Shown here: one piece after another, positions 24,902 through 34,071 of the stretch
How the letters are laid out: every line of letters begins with the position of its first letter
Position numbering within the stretch: position 1 is the stretch's first letter
Notes under the pieces: generated by a model
What the model was told of the DNA's origin: nothing
What the model saw: only the letters and a program-made list of their open reading frames with translations
Database searches by the model: none
Assembly (NCBI GenBank): GCA_963742955.1
Contig: CAVUOA010000006.1
Span: 1 to 34,071 of the forward strand
Origin: CAVUOA01 sp963742955
GTDB lineage: Bacteria; Bacteroidota; Ignavibacteria; Tepidaquicellales; OLB5
Length of the DNA: 34,071 bases
Direction: 5' to 3'
Position numbers and translations under genes: made by a program

Positions 24902-26138
24902 TTTCTTTAGTGTTTACTGTTTGTAATCTAATTATACGCTTGTAAATAAACAGTAAAATTATTCCTGCATAGAGTTTGGGATAAGCAAGCAAATAGACTG
25001 GAAAAGAAGAGAACTGCATTGATTTGTAGTTAAGCGGAGCAATCATAACTGCAATTGCTATGACAAAGAAAAATTCATATATACCAATACTTCGTTTTTC
25101 TTTGAACTCCTCAATCAGGATTTTTGACATGCCAATAACCAGCGGAATGAAAAGCAGGTAGTGGTACTGCTCGGCAACAGGCGCCGTTACAACTCCCGCG
25201 GCAATTGCTGCGGAAAACGAAAGCGGAAGATGTTCCTCGGCAATATTTTTTTCAAATAAAATATATGCAATAAATAAAAGGCTTATCAGAATGCTGATAA
25301 TAAAGACCGGGTTGTTCGGTAATATAACAAGCGGATGCGGAAGCCATTTTTGGTCAAACACAAACAAATGCATCAGCAGGCTGTTAAATGTTTGGTATGC
25401 AGTATTACCCATTTCAGGCAGCTGACCCATTTTACCTGTGACGGTTGATAAATATTCTTTCCATGTGTTAATCCCGATTAAGGGAATGGTGATTATAATA
25501 CCTGCTATAATAAATCCTGTACTGTAAATCAGCTCTTTCCATTTTTTCTTAACAGCAAGCCATAGAAAGTTTACAACACCGTAGCCTTTAAATAAAAATA
25601 CTGCTGATAACGGAAGTGTGAACAAAACATTTTTCCGTTTCTTTAAACCCAGCATGCCTATTGAAAACAGCAAAAGCAGAACTGCATAAATTTGCCCAAA
25701 TGCGATATTTTCATAAACGGGACGCCAAAGTATTGTAATTAAAAGAATTAAGAGCCCTGTTTCTGTATTAAAACGCAGTTCATAAATTCTAAACAGTATA
25801 TATATAGAAAGCATGAACGCAGCGATAGAAAATATTGACCACACAACACGGGCGGTTTGGACATCCATCCATGCAAACGGCGCAAGTGCAAATGAATTTG
25901 TAGGTATGTTGCCCGCGAGTATATCATAAACACCCATTCCGTATTCATTGATTTTCGAGCTGAAGTAATCATCATTGTAGCCTTTTGATAAATCATCTCC
26001 GGTTACGAGCATGCGTGAGAAAGTATAATAAGCTGCATAGCCGTGTGTAATTTTCGGCACCCATTTAATAGAAAAGAGAGTGAGGTAAATAAGAGCGAGC
26101 AGGCAGAGGAGCTTAAGAAGAAAATTAGTCTTATTCAC
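24894..26138 (-). CDS. GT-C fold glycosyltransferase (GT87/DUF2029-type)
   Basis: 414 residues with about ten membrane helices. The first extracytoplasmic loop carries GYAAYYTFSRMLVTGDDLSKGY (given for position, residues 33-54), with the acidic residues expected for polyprenyl-phosphate-sugar-dependent catalysis. Later loops carry NIAFGQIYAVLLL and FLFKGYGVVNFLWLAVKKKW, a pattern common in GT87. Such enzymes add mannose or another hexose from a lipid-linked donor on the outer face of the inner membrane. It starts at GTG 26138, 3 nt after the radical SAM gene. Confidence 0.8.
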   Translation of the reverse strand: MNKTNFLLKLLCLLALIYLTLFSIKWVPKITHGYAAYYTFSRMLVTGDDLSKGYNDDYFSSKINEYGMGVYDILAGNIPTNSFALAPFAWMDVQTARVVWSIFSIAAFMLSIYILFRIYELRFNTETGLLILLITILWRPVYENIAFGQIYAVLLLLFSIGMLGLKKRKNVLFTLPLSAVFLFKGYGVVNFLWLAVKKKWKELIYSTGFIIAGIIITIPLIGINTWKEYLSTVTGKMGQLPEMGNTAYQTFNSLLMHLFVFDQKWLPHPLVILPNNPVFIISILISLLFIAYILFEKNIAEEHLPLSFSAAIAAGVVTAPVAEQYHYLLFIPLVIGMSKILIEEFKEKRSIGIYEFFFVIAIAVMIAPLNYKSMQFSSFPVYLLAYPKLYAGIILLFIYKRIIRLQTVNTKEIA

Positions 26139-26141
26139 GAA

Positions 26142-27164
26142 TCAAAAATTTCCTTTTAGCGCAGCGCGTTTGGTAACATTAAGACTGCAAACACAGGTTT
26201 TGCAGCGTTCGGGTTCAAAAGCGCGGACTTGCTTTCGGGTGGTTACAGCTTCATCGCCATTGAGAATCTGGATAAGGGGTTTTTCGCGGATATTCCCCAG
26301 CTTAGGCAGAAAGAAGCACGGCAGAACATCTCCTCTCGCAGTAATTACAGTTGACATCATCGGCGCATTGCAGTAAACCGGCGGGAATTTGCCTTCACCC
26401 AGCGCAGATGAAAAATAATCAGCATAACCCATAAGCTTTGCATAAGGTTCGGAAACATAATGGCTGTCAAAATATTTTTTATCAATATTGTTAATAATAT
26501 TTCTCAGCGCTGTTATTTCATCATTGTTTAAAAGTAATGAATTGTCATTTATGGCTGCATCGGTATGTTCTCTGCCGAAAGCCTCCGAGTACACATCAAC
26601 CGGCAGGAATGAAACTCGGTTGATTCCTAACCCCGCGCCAAGCTGAATTATATCATTTAACTGACGGAAATTATTTTTCTGAATAACCGTTCTGAATGAA
26701 ATATTAAGTGAAGGAAAATTTTCTTTTGTGTGCTTAATTCCTTCTATTATAAGGTTAAGCGAGTTAACTCCTCTAATTGCATCGTGTGTTTCAGGCTCGG
26801 CACCATCGATTGAAATAATAAGCTCTTCAAGAAACGGCGCAAGCTTATCGATTTTCTTATTTAAAAGGACACCGTTGGTAAGAATCGTCTGCTTAACATT
26901 GTGCTTTGAGAATATTTGGCAAATTTCAATTAAATCCGTTCTGAGTATCGGCTCACCGCCGGAAAATACAATATGCTTTAATCCGAGTGATGAAAGTTCA
27001 CCTGCAAGCTTTTCGATTTCATCGATTGTTAGCTCATCGGGGAGAGGTTTGCGGTACGAGCACATTGCGCAGCGCAGGTTGCATCCTTCAGTTACGTAAA
27101 GGATAACAATCGGAAGTGTGTGTATTTTACTGCCTGCTGTATTTAGTAAAGCTTTGAAGTTCAA
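26142..27164 (-). CDS. Radical SAM protein with SPASM-type C-terminus
   Basis: 340 residues. The radical-SAM cluster is CNLRCAMC (Cys28, Cys32, Cys35), followed by FSGGEPILR. The C-terminus has CNAPMMSTVITARGDVLPC (near 278-296) and CKTCVC, typical of the auxiliary-cluster SPASM/twitch domain. The start is TTG 27164, since no ATG is in frame; it lies 11 nt after the previous stop. SPASM enzymes modify peptides, sugars and alcohols (dehydrogenation, epimerisation, C-C chemistry). In this context a sugar or lipid head-group modification is likely, but the reaction cannot be deduced. Confidence 0.9.
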   Translation of the reverse strand: MNFKALLNTAGSKIHTLPIVILYVTEGCNLRCAMCSYRKPLPDELTIDEIEKLAGELSSLGLKHIVFSGGEPILRTDLIEICQIFSKHNVKQTILTNGVLLNKKIDKLAPFLEELIISIDGAEPETHDAIRGVNSLNLIIEGIKHTKENFPSLNISFRTVIQKNNFRQLNDIIQLGAGLGINRVSFLPVDVYSEAFGREHTDAAINDNSLLLNNDEITALRNIINNIDKKYFDSHYVSEPYAKLMGYADYFSSALGEGKFPPVYCNAPMMSTVITARGDVLPCFFLPKLGNIREKPLIQILNGDEAVTTRKQVRAFEPERCKTCVCSLNVTKRAALKGNF

Positions 27165-27175
27165 ATGCAGTTATT

Positions 27176-28678
27176 TTATTTTTCTTCGAAGGCAAATCCT
27201 TCGATTTCCGGCTGGCGGTAACGGAGCAGACGCATGCTTACCATTATTTCATAAGGTGCTGTGTATACAGAACTTAAATAGCGCCATGAGCCTAATGACC
27301 TCAGAAGCGCACGCCTCCAGCCTTTGATTTTTAAATCACTGTTTGTGGGATAATATGCATTCAATGTTTTTTCGAAGTTCCTGATTTTTTTAAAGTGGTG
27401 CGGTTTAAGCCACGGAGTTAAAGGATTTTTTCTTAAATCAAAATTTGCCCAGCGCGGCGAAACCCATTCTTCAAGTGTTTTGGGATAGTCGAATCCTTTC
27501 ATCTTGGCTGCAAGTGACATCTCCGAATCCTCGAAGTTTACAGGAGAGTAAGTATAAATAATTATTTCTGCTGAAGGATTTATCTGCTTAACCTTCTTTA
27601 TGTATTTAATATCATTATCAATATCGCGGTCAATGTTGCTTGTAGGACTTCCGAGCACAAATGAAAACTCGGGCACGATATTATATTTTCTTGAGCGCTC
27701 TGCAAGCTCAAGCACTGTTTCGGATGTTTGTGTTCCGCCTTTATCCATCAGCTTCAGTATTTCATCGGAGCTTGATTCAGCTCCGAAGAAAATCATTTTG
27801 CATCCTGCACGGCTCATCATTTCCCATGTGTCATCGGTAAACTTCATCGTAGTATCCGGTCTTGCTTCACCCCACCATCCGATGTTTAAATCCTTGATTC
27901 CATTTGCGATGTCATATGTTCTTTTTTCGGACACAAAGAAATTATTATCGTGAAACTCAACCGCGCCAATATTATATTTTTCTTTAAGGAATTTTAAATC
28001 ATCAACCACAAGCTCTGCGTTTCTGCCAATCCACCTGCCTTTATACACTCCTGCAACAGCGCAGAACCCGCAGAGGAAAGGACAACCGACGCTTGAGTGA
28101 TATGCCATTGTTCTTGGACCGAGGTATGTTCTTGCTCTTTTAAGATATCTATCAACATCAACTTTATGATAAGGCAGGCGGGGGATTAAGCTGGGGTCGA
28201 TAGTTTCGCTTTTTTTATTGTGAACAATTTCTCCGTTTTGCCTGTATGACAGCCCGTCAATTTCGTTTAATTTTTTTGCTCCCGGTTTTCCTTCCATTGC
28301 ATCCAAAAAGTCGCGAATGGCAAACTCCGCATGTCCGCGGAAAACATAATCAACGTAACCGGATTCCAATACAGTGTTGGGATGCAGCGAAGGAAAATAT
28401 CCGCCCCATAGTATTTTCAGGTCAGGGAATTTCGATTTAAGATTTTTTGAAATATCCACAGAGCGGTGCAGCTGAAGCGCGGGCATTATGGTTAAGCCAA
28501 GATACTTAATTCCTTTTTCCCTGATTAGCTTGACCAGGGTTTCTTCCATACGGGGATTAACATTCTCGTCTTCTATATAATACTCATGCCTGCCCTCAAG
28601 GAATGCCCCGAGAGTGAGAATCGAGTTTGGTACACGGTATCCGTGAACTGCGCTTTTAGGATTTAACAGTATTATCAT
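27176..28678 (-). CDS. B12-binding-domain-type radical SAM protein
   Basis: 500 residues. The N-terminal Rossmann-like domain (about 1-135: IKYLGLTIMPALQLH, LKILWGGYFPSLHP, YVFRGHAEFAI) resembles cobalamin-binding domains but lacks the DxHxxG base-off motif. The radical-SAM core follows with CPFLCGFC (Cys199, Cys203, Cys206), VEFHDNNFFV and FFGAESSSDEIL. The C-terminal 90 residues (WLKPHHFKKIRNFEKTL ... YRQPEIEGFAF) are helical. This is the layout of enzymes that make methylated or C-C-coupled lipids, sugars and hopanoids. It overlaps the flippase gene by 23 nt. The substrate is unknown. Confidence 0.92.
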   Translation of the reverse strand: MIILLNPKSAVHGYRVPNSILTLGAFLEGRHEYYIEDENVNPRMEETLVKLIREKGIKYLGLTIMPALQLHRSVDISKNLKSKFPDLKILWGGYFPSLHPNTVLESGYVDYVFRGHAEFAIRDFLDAMEGKPGAKKLNEIDGLSYRQNGEIVHNKKSETIDPSLIPRLPYHKVDVDRYLKRARTYLGPRTMAYHSSVGCPFLCGFCAVAGVYKGRWIGRNAELVVDDLKFLKEKYNIGAVEFHDNNFFVSEKRTYDIANGIKDLNIGWWGEARPDTTMKFTDDTWEMMSRAGCKMIFFGAESSSDEILKLMDKGGTQTSETVLELAERSRKYNIVPEFSFVLGSPTSNIDRDIDNDIKYIKKVKQINPSAEIIIYTYSPVNFEDSEMSLAAKMKGFDYPKTLEEWVSPRWANFDLRKNPLTPWLKPHHFKKIRNFEKTLNAYYPTNSDLKIKGWRRALLRSLGSWRYLSSVYTAPYEIMVSMRLLRYRQPEIEGFAFEEK

Positions 28679-29921
28679 TTAGCTTTTTGCCAATTGAATA
28701 GAATTTAACAATCTGGATAAACATTAACAAATATTCCATGCTAATCGTTACAGCAGCGGCGCCGATGTAGCTCCATTTCCATATCAAAATAACGCCTAAA
28801 ATGAGGTTTAAAAGCCAAATTATTGCATAAATTTTGAGCAGGAATTTTTCCATGTAGACAGAAAGCATGTATGTTTGAACCACAGTGTAAACAAGCAGTG
28901 GAATAATTGTAAACGAAACGATTTTCAAAACAGGTTTTGCTTCTTCTATTTTGAACGTCAGATCTATTAATATGCCGGATAGAAAAAACAATGCAATGGA
29001 TGCAGCGGTGCCGATTATAAACGAATATTTTATAAGCTCTTTTGCCAGCTCATATGAAGTTTTCTTTTGGTCCTTTAAATTGGCAATGAAAGGGTAAACC
29101 GAATTATACAGTGCCCCGGAAAGCAGTCCCGCACCGCTTGTGAATCTTGTGCCGGCGGAGAAAATTCCAACAGATACGGTTGATGAAATATATTCCAGCA
29201 GAATTATGCTAACTCTCGGTATTGTGAAAGTGAGCACATTGTTGAAAAATAAAACCGAGCTTTCTTTTGCTTTTTTAAATGCATCCTTTAAAGTAATGTT
29301 GATTCTTTTGATTTCAATATTTTGTTTTGTGAGTATTCTGTGATTGGTAAAGCTTAAAACGAAATAAGTTATAATTTCGATAAACAGAATTAAAATAAAA
29401 ACTCCTTCAAGTCCCAGCCCGTTTTCAATTATGTAATATGAAAATATAATCTGCAGAAGCGAACTGATGCTTCTGATGATAGTAGGATATTTTTGGTAAC
29501 CGAATACGCGGATTGATGCCTCATAGCTTGTCTGGTACAGGCGGGGGATGATGACTATAACACCTGCTAAGAGTGTAATATTAAAATTGGTTTTGTTAAA
29601 AAGATAAATTACTGCGAGAGTAATTAAAACTGCAGCAGCGCCTGAGAATGTTTTAATTGAGTTTGCTTCGGAGATAAATTTATATGCGGCGGGTTTATCA
29701 CCGCCTATTTTTCTGACAAGTGATGTTGTAAGTCCGAAATCAGCTATCATATACAGCACCGATGAAATTGCTGCAATGAATGTATACTTCCCAAGCTCAT
29801 TAACTCCCAGCAGCCTCGAAATAAAAACTGCAATTACAAACGAGCTGGAGAAATTGACTGCATTGAGCGCAAGCACCCAAAGCGTATCTTTAGCGATTTT
29901 ATTTAAATATTCTTTTATCAA
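28656..29921 (-). CDS. Wzx-like polysaccharide/lipid-sugar flippase
   Basis: 421 residues and 12 or more membrane helices. The start LWVLALNAVNFSSSFVIAVF followed by ISRLLGVNELGKYTFIAA is the typical N-terminus of the oligosaccharide flippase/MVF superfamily, which moves lipid-linked sugars across the inner membrane. The start is TTG 29921, overlapping the GT4 stop as TTGA. It is flanked by a glycosyltransferase and a radical SAM enzyme, so its cargo is probably the glycan or glycolipid made by this block. Confidence 0.88.
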   Translation of the reverse strand: MIKEYLNKIAKDTLWVLALNAVNFSSSFVIAVFISRLLGVNELGKYTFIAAISSVLYMIADFGLTTSLVRKIGGDKPAAYKFISEANSIKTFSGAAAVLITLAVIYLFNKTNFNITLLAGVIVIIPRLYQTSYEASIRVFGYQKYPTIIRSISSLLQIIFSYYIIENGLGLEGVFILILFIEIITYFVLSFTNHRILTKQNIEIKRINITLKDAFKKAKESSVLFFNNVLTFTIPRVSIILLEYISSTVSVGIFSAGTRFTSGAGLLSGALYNSVYPFIANLKDQKKTSYELAKELIKYSFIIGTAASIALFFLSGILIDLTFKIEEAKPVLKIVSFTIIPLLVYTVVQTYMLSVYMEKFLLKIYAIIWLLNLILGVILIWKWSYIGAAAVTISMEYLLMFIQIVKFYSIGKKLNDNTVKS

Positions 29922-31057
29922 ACTAAACTTTTATACAATTCAATAAATGAATTAACACATTTGTTCAAAGAAAATTTTTCTTTCAATTCAGGGATTTTTA
30001 ACAATGCTTTTTCGGATTCACTGGTATAATTTTCAATTACATAAATAATATTTTCTGCAAGCGATTCGGAATCTCCCGGTAGGGCAAGAATATCTGTTAT
30101 TTCGGGAGCAATACCAACTCCGGTTGATACTAAAGGCAATCCGCAGAAAGCAGCTTCTATTAATGACATGTTTTGTGATTCATATAAAGAGCTTAAAACA
30201 AATATATCACTGCTGTTTAGAACTGAAGGAATATTTTCATATTCGACAAATCCTTTTAACTCAACATTATTTGTTAACCCTAAATTACTAATCATACCGG
30301 ACAAAATGTTTTTATCATCTCTTCCGCAGATTGTCAGACGTGCACCTGGATATTTTTGCGTTACAGCCTTCATTGCATTAAACATAACGTTGTATGCTTT
30401 AACAGGAACAGCAGAGCCGATTGTAATTAGTGCCGGAAAATCCGATTTTGCCTTGTTTGGAAAAAACTGTTTTTCATCAACGCCAAAGGGGATTTTTGCA
30501 GCCTTTGCTGAAACCGAATCACTATAATAACTATCTAATTTATCAGCTATATATGATGAGCCAACGACTATTTTATCTGCACGCTCAAAAGCCATGTCTA
30601 CAAATGTCCTTTGCAGGAACTTTGTTCTGCTTCCGTAATGTATTTCGGGAAGTTCCGCCAGCTCGCCGCCGCAAACATTGGCAATAAACGGAATGTTTAA
30701 ATTCTTAGCGAGGCGTGATGCTACGTAGCCCGATTCACCCGACCAGATTGAATGAATTATATCAAACGGCTTTTTAGCGTGTTCCTCTCCGAATTTCTTT
30801 CTGCACTTCTTCCACAGCTTAAATTTTTCAAGCTTTGAAATGTTTTCTTTCTCAGCAAATGAATATACCTTAGCATTGTAAAAATTATACTCATGCCGGT
30901 TTATTGGGTAGTAGAATGAAAATATTACAAGCTCAATTTCGTTGTGTAATGAAAGTTCTCTTGCAAGGTTATGAATTGCAGCCGCTCCGCCGAAATCATC
31001 TTCATTTTTTGAAAACCCTGTTGTTATCCATGCTACTCTCATTTTTTCTTTTCTCAT
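29918..31057 (-). CDS. GT4-family glycosyltransferase (GT-B)
   Basis: 379 residues. The N-terminal domain has TTGFSKNEDDFGGAAAIHNL (the acceptor-side glycine loop). The C-terminal domain has PFGVDEKQFFP, ALITIGSAVPVKAYNVMF, ARLTICGRDD and the retaining EX7E motif in YESQNMSLIEAAF. It is a cytosolic enzyme that transfers a sugar from a nucleotide donor to a lipid-linked acceptor. The ATG at 31057 overlaps the upstream stop (ATGA); an internal ATG six codons in (MRVAWITTGF) is an alternative start. Donor and acceptor are not predictable. Confidence 0.93.
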   Translation of the reverse strand: MRKEKMRVAWITTGFSKNEDDFGGAAAIHNLARELSLHNEIELVIFSFYYPINRHEYNFYNAKVYSFAEKENISKLEKFKLWKKCRKKFGEEHAKKPFDIIHSIWSGESGYVASRLAKNLNIPFIANVCGGELAELPEIHYGSRTKFLQRTFVDMAFERADKIVVGSSYIADKLDSYYSDSVSAKAAKIPFGVDEKQFFPNKAKSDFPALITIGSAVPVKAYNVMFNAMKAVTQKYPGARLTICGRDDKNILSGMISNLGLTNNVELKGFVEYENIPSVLNSSDIFVLSSLYESQNMSLIEAAFCGLPLVSTGVGIAPEITDILALPGDSESLAENIIYVIENYTSESEKALLKIPELKEKFSLNKCVNSFIELYKSLV

Positions 31058-32563
31058 TTTTGCTTCTGTAACTCCAGTATTGAAAACTTATTAACCGTAC
31101 CGATATTTTGAAGCGGATAGTTACTGGTAATAAAATCATATTTCTTTTCCATCGGGAGTCCTTTCCACTGTGTTTTTATATTTTCAACCGGGAGTATAAA
31201 ATATACATTGTGAACAGACGAATCAATTTTATTTTTTAATTCATTCTGTTTGTTATTGAAAAACTCATCTGCTTTTATTTTTGTGTAATGATTTATTGCA
31301 AGTGTAACGTCAAATGCAAATACCGTTGAGGTATCGGGTATATTTGCGTTTACCCAGTTAACAACTTCGAATTCTTTGTCTTTCTGCACAGTAAATGTAC
31401 TCATGTGGTAAAATATAAATAACACTAATGCAGCAAGTCCCAAATATAAAAATGCTTTTTTATAAGACTCTTTTATTTTGATTTCTGCTAAGCCGTATGC
31501 CGAAACAATAATCATAACCGGCATAAAGCTTATTAAAAACCTCAATGCCTGGTAAGCACCTCCCGAAAAAAATAAGTAATAAATTAAAAACCAGCTTGAA
31601 GCGAATATTATTGCTATATAATTCTTTTTCTTTAACAGCAGGTAGGCGCCTGCAAGAAATGAAAATCCGAACAGTGAAAGATAAAACGGGTGGAAAACCG
31701 GTGAGAAATTATAGAGAACGTTCCACATCCTGTAATGCATTGTGCCGTCAAAAGTGGTAAAGTCCTTTCGGAAGAAATTCAAAAAGCTCCACATTGCGGG
31801 CCAGATTCCAACCCCGCCCTCGGTATGGAAATTCGGTATGCCGGTTTGTAAAACGTAATATAACTGCGGAGCGAAAACAATAATCCCAAAAACAGAGCCT
31901 ATTGCAATATCACGAATTAATATACCGGCTTTCTTTTTATTTTTTACGGAAGAATAAATAATAAATATTATAACAGGAACCACAAGCAGCGAGTATCCGT
32001 AGCGTGTCATAACCGAAAGCGATAACGTTACCGCTGCATAAATTAAATGCTTTAATTTGTACGCATTAGTATATTTTACAACCTGCCACATGCTCCATGA
32101 AGCAAACATTATTGCAAGCGAATCGCTCATAATAACAATACTTGATTTAACAAGAAGAGGGATAAACGCTGTTATCAATCCTGCATAAAGAGAAATCTTT
32201 TTTCCTTTGTGTTGTGTCTATTTCAGGGAATAAATCGTAAGCAATCAGATAAACAAAACCGGCGCAGAGCGAACCGGAATTAAGGCTAACAAGCAGCCCC
32301 GCCAGCCATACATTACCTCCTGTAAATAGTGTAAATACGGATGTTAATAGCGGAAATCCAACAGGCCAATAGAATGAAGGGGGAATGTGGAAATGTGCCA
32401 ATGAATCATAGAATGTTTTTGAATAGTCAAGATATCCGTAAGCATCCTGTCCGTAAAGACCATCGAATTTGAATATGAAAAGCAGAAGCAAACGGAAAAC
32501 AAAAGAGAGCACGAACAATATTAAGAAATAATATGTATTTGATTTGCTCTCTTCGGATTTCAT
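31054..32563 (-). pseudogene. GT-C glycosyltransferase of the PMT/ArnT type, split by one frameshift
   Basis: The two pieces (32147-32563 and 31054-32178) join if one base is added or removed in the A/T run at about 32195-32203. The restored product is about 500 residues with 10-12 membrane helices. The first periplasmic loop has GLYGQDAYGYLDYSK, whose acidic residue and position match PMT_2/ArnT-like enzymes that use polyprenyl-phosphate sugars. YWPVGFPLL and SDSLAIMFASWSM follow the family pattern. The C-terminal soluble part (FTVQKDKEFEVVNWVNANIP) is typical. It lies 4 nt after the methyltransferase and overlaps the GT4 start. The error at a homopolymer suggests the gene is really intact. 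Confidence 0.82.
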
Positions 32564-32567
32564 CCGG

Positions 32568-33371
32568 TTACTTTCTCTCCAGAATAATTATGAAGTGGTC
32601 ACCAATCCGGTTGAAAGGATAAATTCCTTTTATAAGATTATCTATTTTCATGAACAGCTTTACTATGGAAGGAAAGCGGTTATATATGCCGAACAAATAC
32701 GGTGAAGGAGTATACAAACCCAGGGTGTAAATTTTCTTAACGGTAAAGTGATTTCGGAAGTATTTTGCAAAGCCACGGGGAGTGAAATAATATGTCCATA
32801 TTTCTTCACCTCCAAGCCCGGCAAAAATTCCTTCTTTTCTGTATCTGCGGAACGCTTCTTTAAAATTTAATTTGAGCAAATAATAAAATATTTCCCACGG
32901 GCAGGTCTTGTTCATAACTGCAGCGATAAATTTTCCCCCGCTTTTAATTTTATTGGAGAGGTCATCGCTCAGCTTTTCAAAATTACCAATACAGTTGAGT
33001 CCCCCGAAGTTAGACATGGCACCGTCAAAACCCGCATCATTGATTTGCCCGATGTTCTCAAAAGGACACAGTTCTACGCTAACAATACCTTCCAAATTAT
33101 ATTGTTTTATTTTTTCTTTAATTGCATTAATCATATTATCGGATATATCGGTGGCATGAACTTTTATGCCGTGCTGAGCCATGAACAATGCATCAATACC
33201 GGTCCCTGCGTTAAGCTCAAGCAGCTTATCACCGGGCTTAAAATTCTTTAAATAAATTTCATGAACAACCGTGCGCATCCATTTTACGATTTCGTTTATG
33301 CTCTCATCGTAATCGAATGTAAGCGCAGCGATGTTAAACGCTTCTTTTGTATGCTGTAATGTATCCTGCAT
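32568..33371 (-). CDS. Class I SAM-dependent methyltransferase
   Basis: 267 residues. Motif I LLELNAGTGIDALFMA (50-65), strand 2 VHATDISDNMI, motif II region GFDGAMSNFGGLNCI, motif III SGGKFIAAVMN. The C-terminal part (KEAFRRYRKEGIFAGLGGEEIWTYY, residue order only) and the hydrophobic YTPSPYLFGIY suggest a membrane- or lipid-linked substrate. It is the first gene of the glycan block. Upstream lies an 18-bp AT-only palindrome (33411-33428). Confidence 0.85.
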   Translation of the reverse strand: MQDTLQHTKEAFNIAALTFDYDESINEIVKWMRTVVHEIYLKNFKPGDKLLELNAGTGIDALFMAQHGIKVHATDISDNMINAIKEKIKQYNLEGIVSVELCPFENIGQINDAGFDGAMSNFGGLNCIGNFEKLSDDLSNKIKSGGKFIAAVMNKTCPWEIFYYLLKLNFKEAFRRYRKEGIFAGLGGEEIWTYYFTPRGFAKYFRNHFTVKKIYTLGLYTPSPYLFGIYNRFPSIVKLFMKIDNLIKGIYPFNRIGDHFIIILERK

Positions 33372-33410
33372 GCGAATCCGCAGCCGAGCGGGTCGAAGGG
33401 CTGATATTAG

Positions 33411-33428
33411 AATTTAAAATTTTAAATT
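33411..33428. promoter_or_regulatory. AT-only perfect palindrome before the glycan block
   Basis: AATTTAAAA/TTTTAAATT lies 40 nt before the first ATG of the block and directly after the stop of the next gene. It could be an operator or a weak terminator; in AT-rich DNA it could also arise by chance. Confidence 0.3.
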
Positions 33429-33431
33429 TAA

Positions 33432-33914
33432 CTATTTCTCTTTGTCTTTTTTTTTTGTCGGGTCAACATGATAAATAAAAAGCGCAAAATGCCCGGTCAT
33501 GTTATCGCCTTTAAACTGGTCAGCGTTAATGGTGAACTCATATTGTTCGAAATCAGCCGGAGTAATATCAACCTGCGGAATTGAGCTTGTTGCTTCGGTT
33601 ACGTAATCCCAATCAGCCTTGCTCTTTTTATAAACCACCATATTAAGCTTGGAAATTCTTCTGTCACCAATCACCATAACTTTATAATCAAATGACGGGT
33701 CAAGATATCTTGTTACCTGTTTTTTACCGGTAGTGCGGACAAGAAGGTCAACCGTTATGTTAACAATTTCCTGGTCTTTCTCGTCCTCAAGCTCGGTTAC
33801 TTTATTGGTAACTTTCTCCAATATATCCTGCATTGTTGTTTCGGACTGAGAAAAAGAGGTTCTTGCAAAGAATGCAAAAATAATAACAGCAAAAGCGGTA
33901 ATAAATGTTTTCAT
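33432..33914 (-). CDS. Small secreted protein of unknown function
   Basis: 160 residues with a signal peptide (MKTFITAFAVIIFAFFARTSFSQ). A coiled segment (ILEKVTNKVTELEDEKDQEIVN) precedes a beta-rich domain (VNITVDLLVR, YKVMVIGDRRISKLNMVVY, YEFTINADQFKGDNMTGHFALF) that resembles small periplasmic sandwich domains. The tail is lysine-rich (DPTKKKDKEK). It is probably periplasmic. It precedes the glycan block on the same strand with about 60 nt between stop and start, so partial co-transcription is possible. Confidence 0.65.
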   Translation of the reverse strand: MKTFITAFAVIIFAFFARTSFSQSETTMQDILEKVTNKVTELEDEKDQEIVNITVDLLVRTTGKKQVTRYLDPSFDYKVMVIGDRRISKLNMVVYKKSKADWDYVTEATSSIPQVDITPADFEQYEFTINADQFKGDNMTGHFALFIYHVDPTKKKDKEK

Positions 33915-33998
33915 GATTTACTCCATTTAATTATTAAAGAATAGACTGCTTATTGATTTATATGAGCAAAGCCGGTGTTTTGTTTCAAAAACAAACTT

Positions 33999-34050
33999 GT
34001 CATTCCTGCCCCGCATCAAGTGCGGGATGAACTCCGACAGGAATCCGGAA
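33999..34050. repeat. Diverged CATTCCTG hairpin with nested CCCGCA/TGCGGG stem
   Basis: GTCATTCCTG pairs with CAGGAAT around an inner CCCGCA-TCAAG-TGCGGG hairpin. This is another nested member of the REP-like family; a TCCGGAAATACCGGA hairpin follows. Confidence 0.6.
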
Positions 34051-34071
34051 ATACCGGAATTCTCATTTCAG

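Overview
The window looks like chromosomal DNA of an uncultured bacterium of the Bacteroidota/Ignavibacteriota (FCB) group. Support for this: an extracellular phosphatase ends in a type IX secretion (Por) C-terminal domain with a YPNP signature. Several promoters fit the Bacteroidota-type TTTG-N20-TAnnTTTG pattern. The DNA is AT-rich, and the gaps are full of small palindromes. The exact lineage is inferred, not shown. There are no rRNA, tRNA, IS or CRISPR features that I can support.

Layout. (1) 442-6224 is a restriction/defence island. It holds a 5'-truncated, frameshifted cytosine-C5 methyltransferase, a large GHKL/histidine-kinase-like ATPase with an ATPase domain at each end, a response-regulator-like protein, a DUF3883-type nuclease and a convergent Vsr endonuclease. 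(2) 6371-14941 is a mixed set: a FecR-like secreted protein, a repeat-rich gap, a T9SS-secreted metallophosphatase (broken), a SAM methyltransferase (broken), a DinB-like protein, a secreted protein-glutaminase-like enzyme, a PHB-depolymerase-type esterase, two unknown membrane proteins and ThyX. (3) 15011-19100, minus strand, is a four-gene biotin carboxyl-transfer operon (5S-like, 12S-like, small subunit, biotin carrier) that looks like a methylmalonyl-CoA:pyruvate transcarboxylase. All four genes carry 1-nt frameshifts. (4) 19350-22490 holds an RsbRD-N-like protein, PgeF/YfiH and a large secreted repeat protein. (5) 22896-33371, minus strand, is a tightly packed nine-gene block for surface glycan or glycolipid synthesis: methyltransferases, GT-C and GT-B glycosyltransferases, a flippase and two radical SAM enzymes, ending with a metallophosphoesterase. 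A small secreted protein (33432-33914) closes the window.

Reading frames are damaged in blocks (442-5039, 7851-9994, 15011-19100), with isolated indels near 10725, 14210, 20065 and 32200, while neighbouring blocks are clean. Conserved motifs survive and merely hop frame, often at homopolymers. This fits uncorrected sequencing errors better than gene decay, but only reads can settle it.

The most interesting items are the two-component-like restriction island, a family of palindromes with a constant loop and varying but still paired stems, and the radical-SAM-containing glycan cluster.
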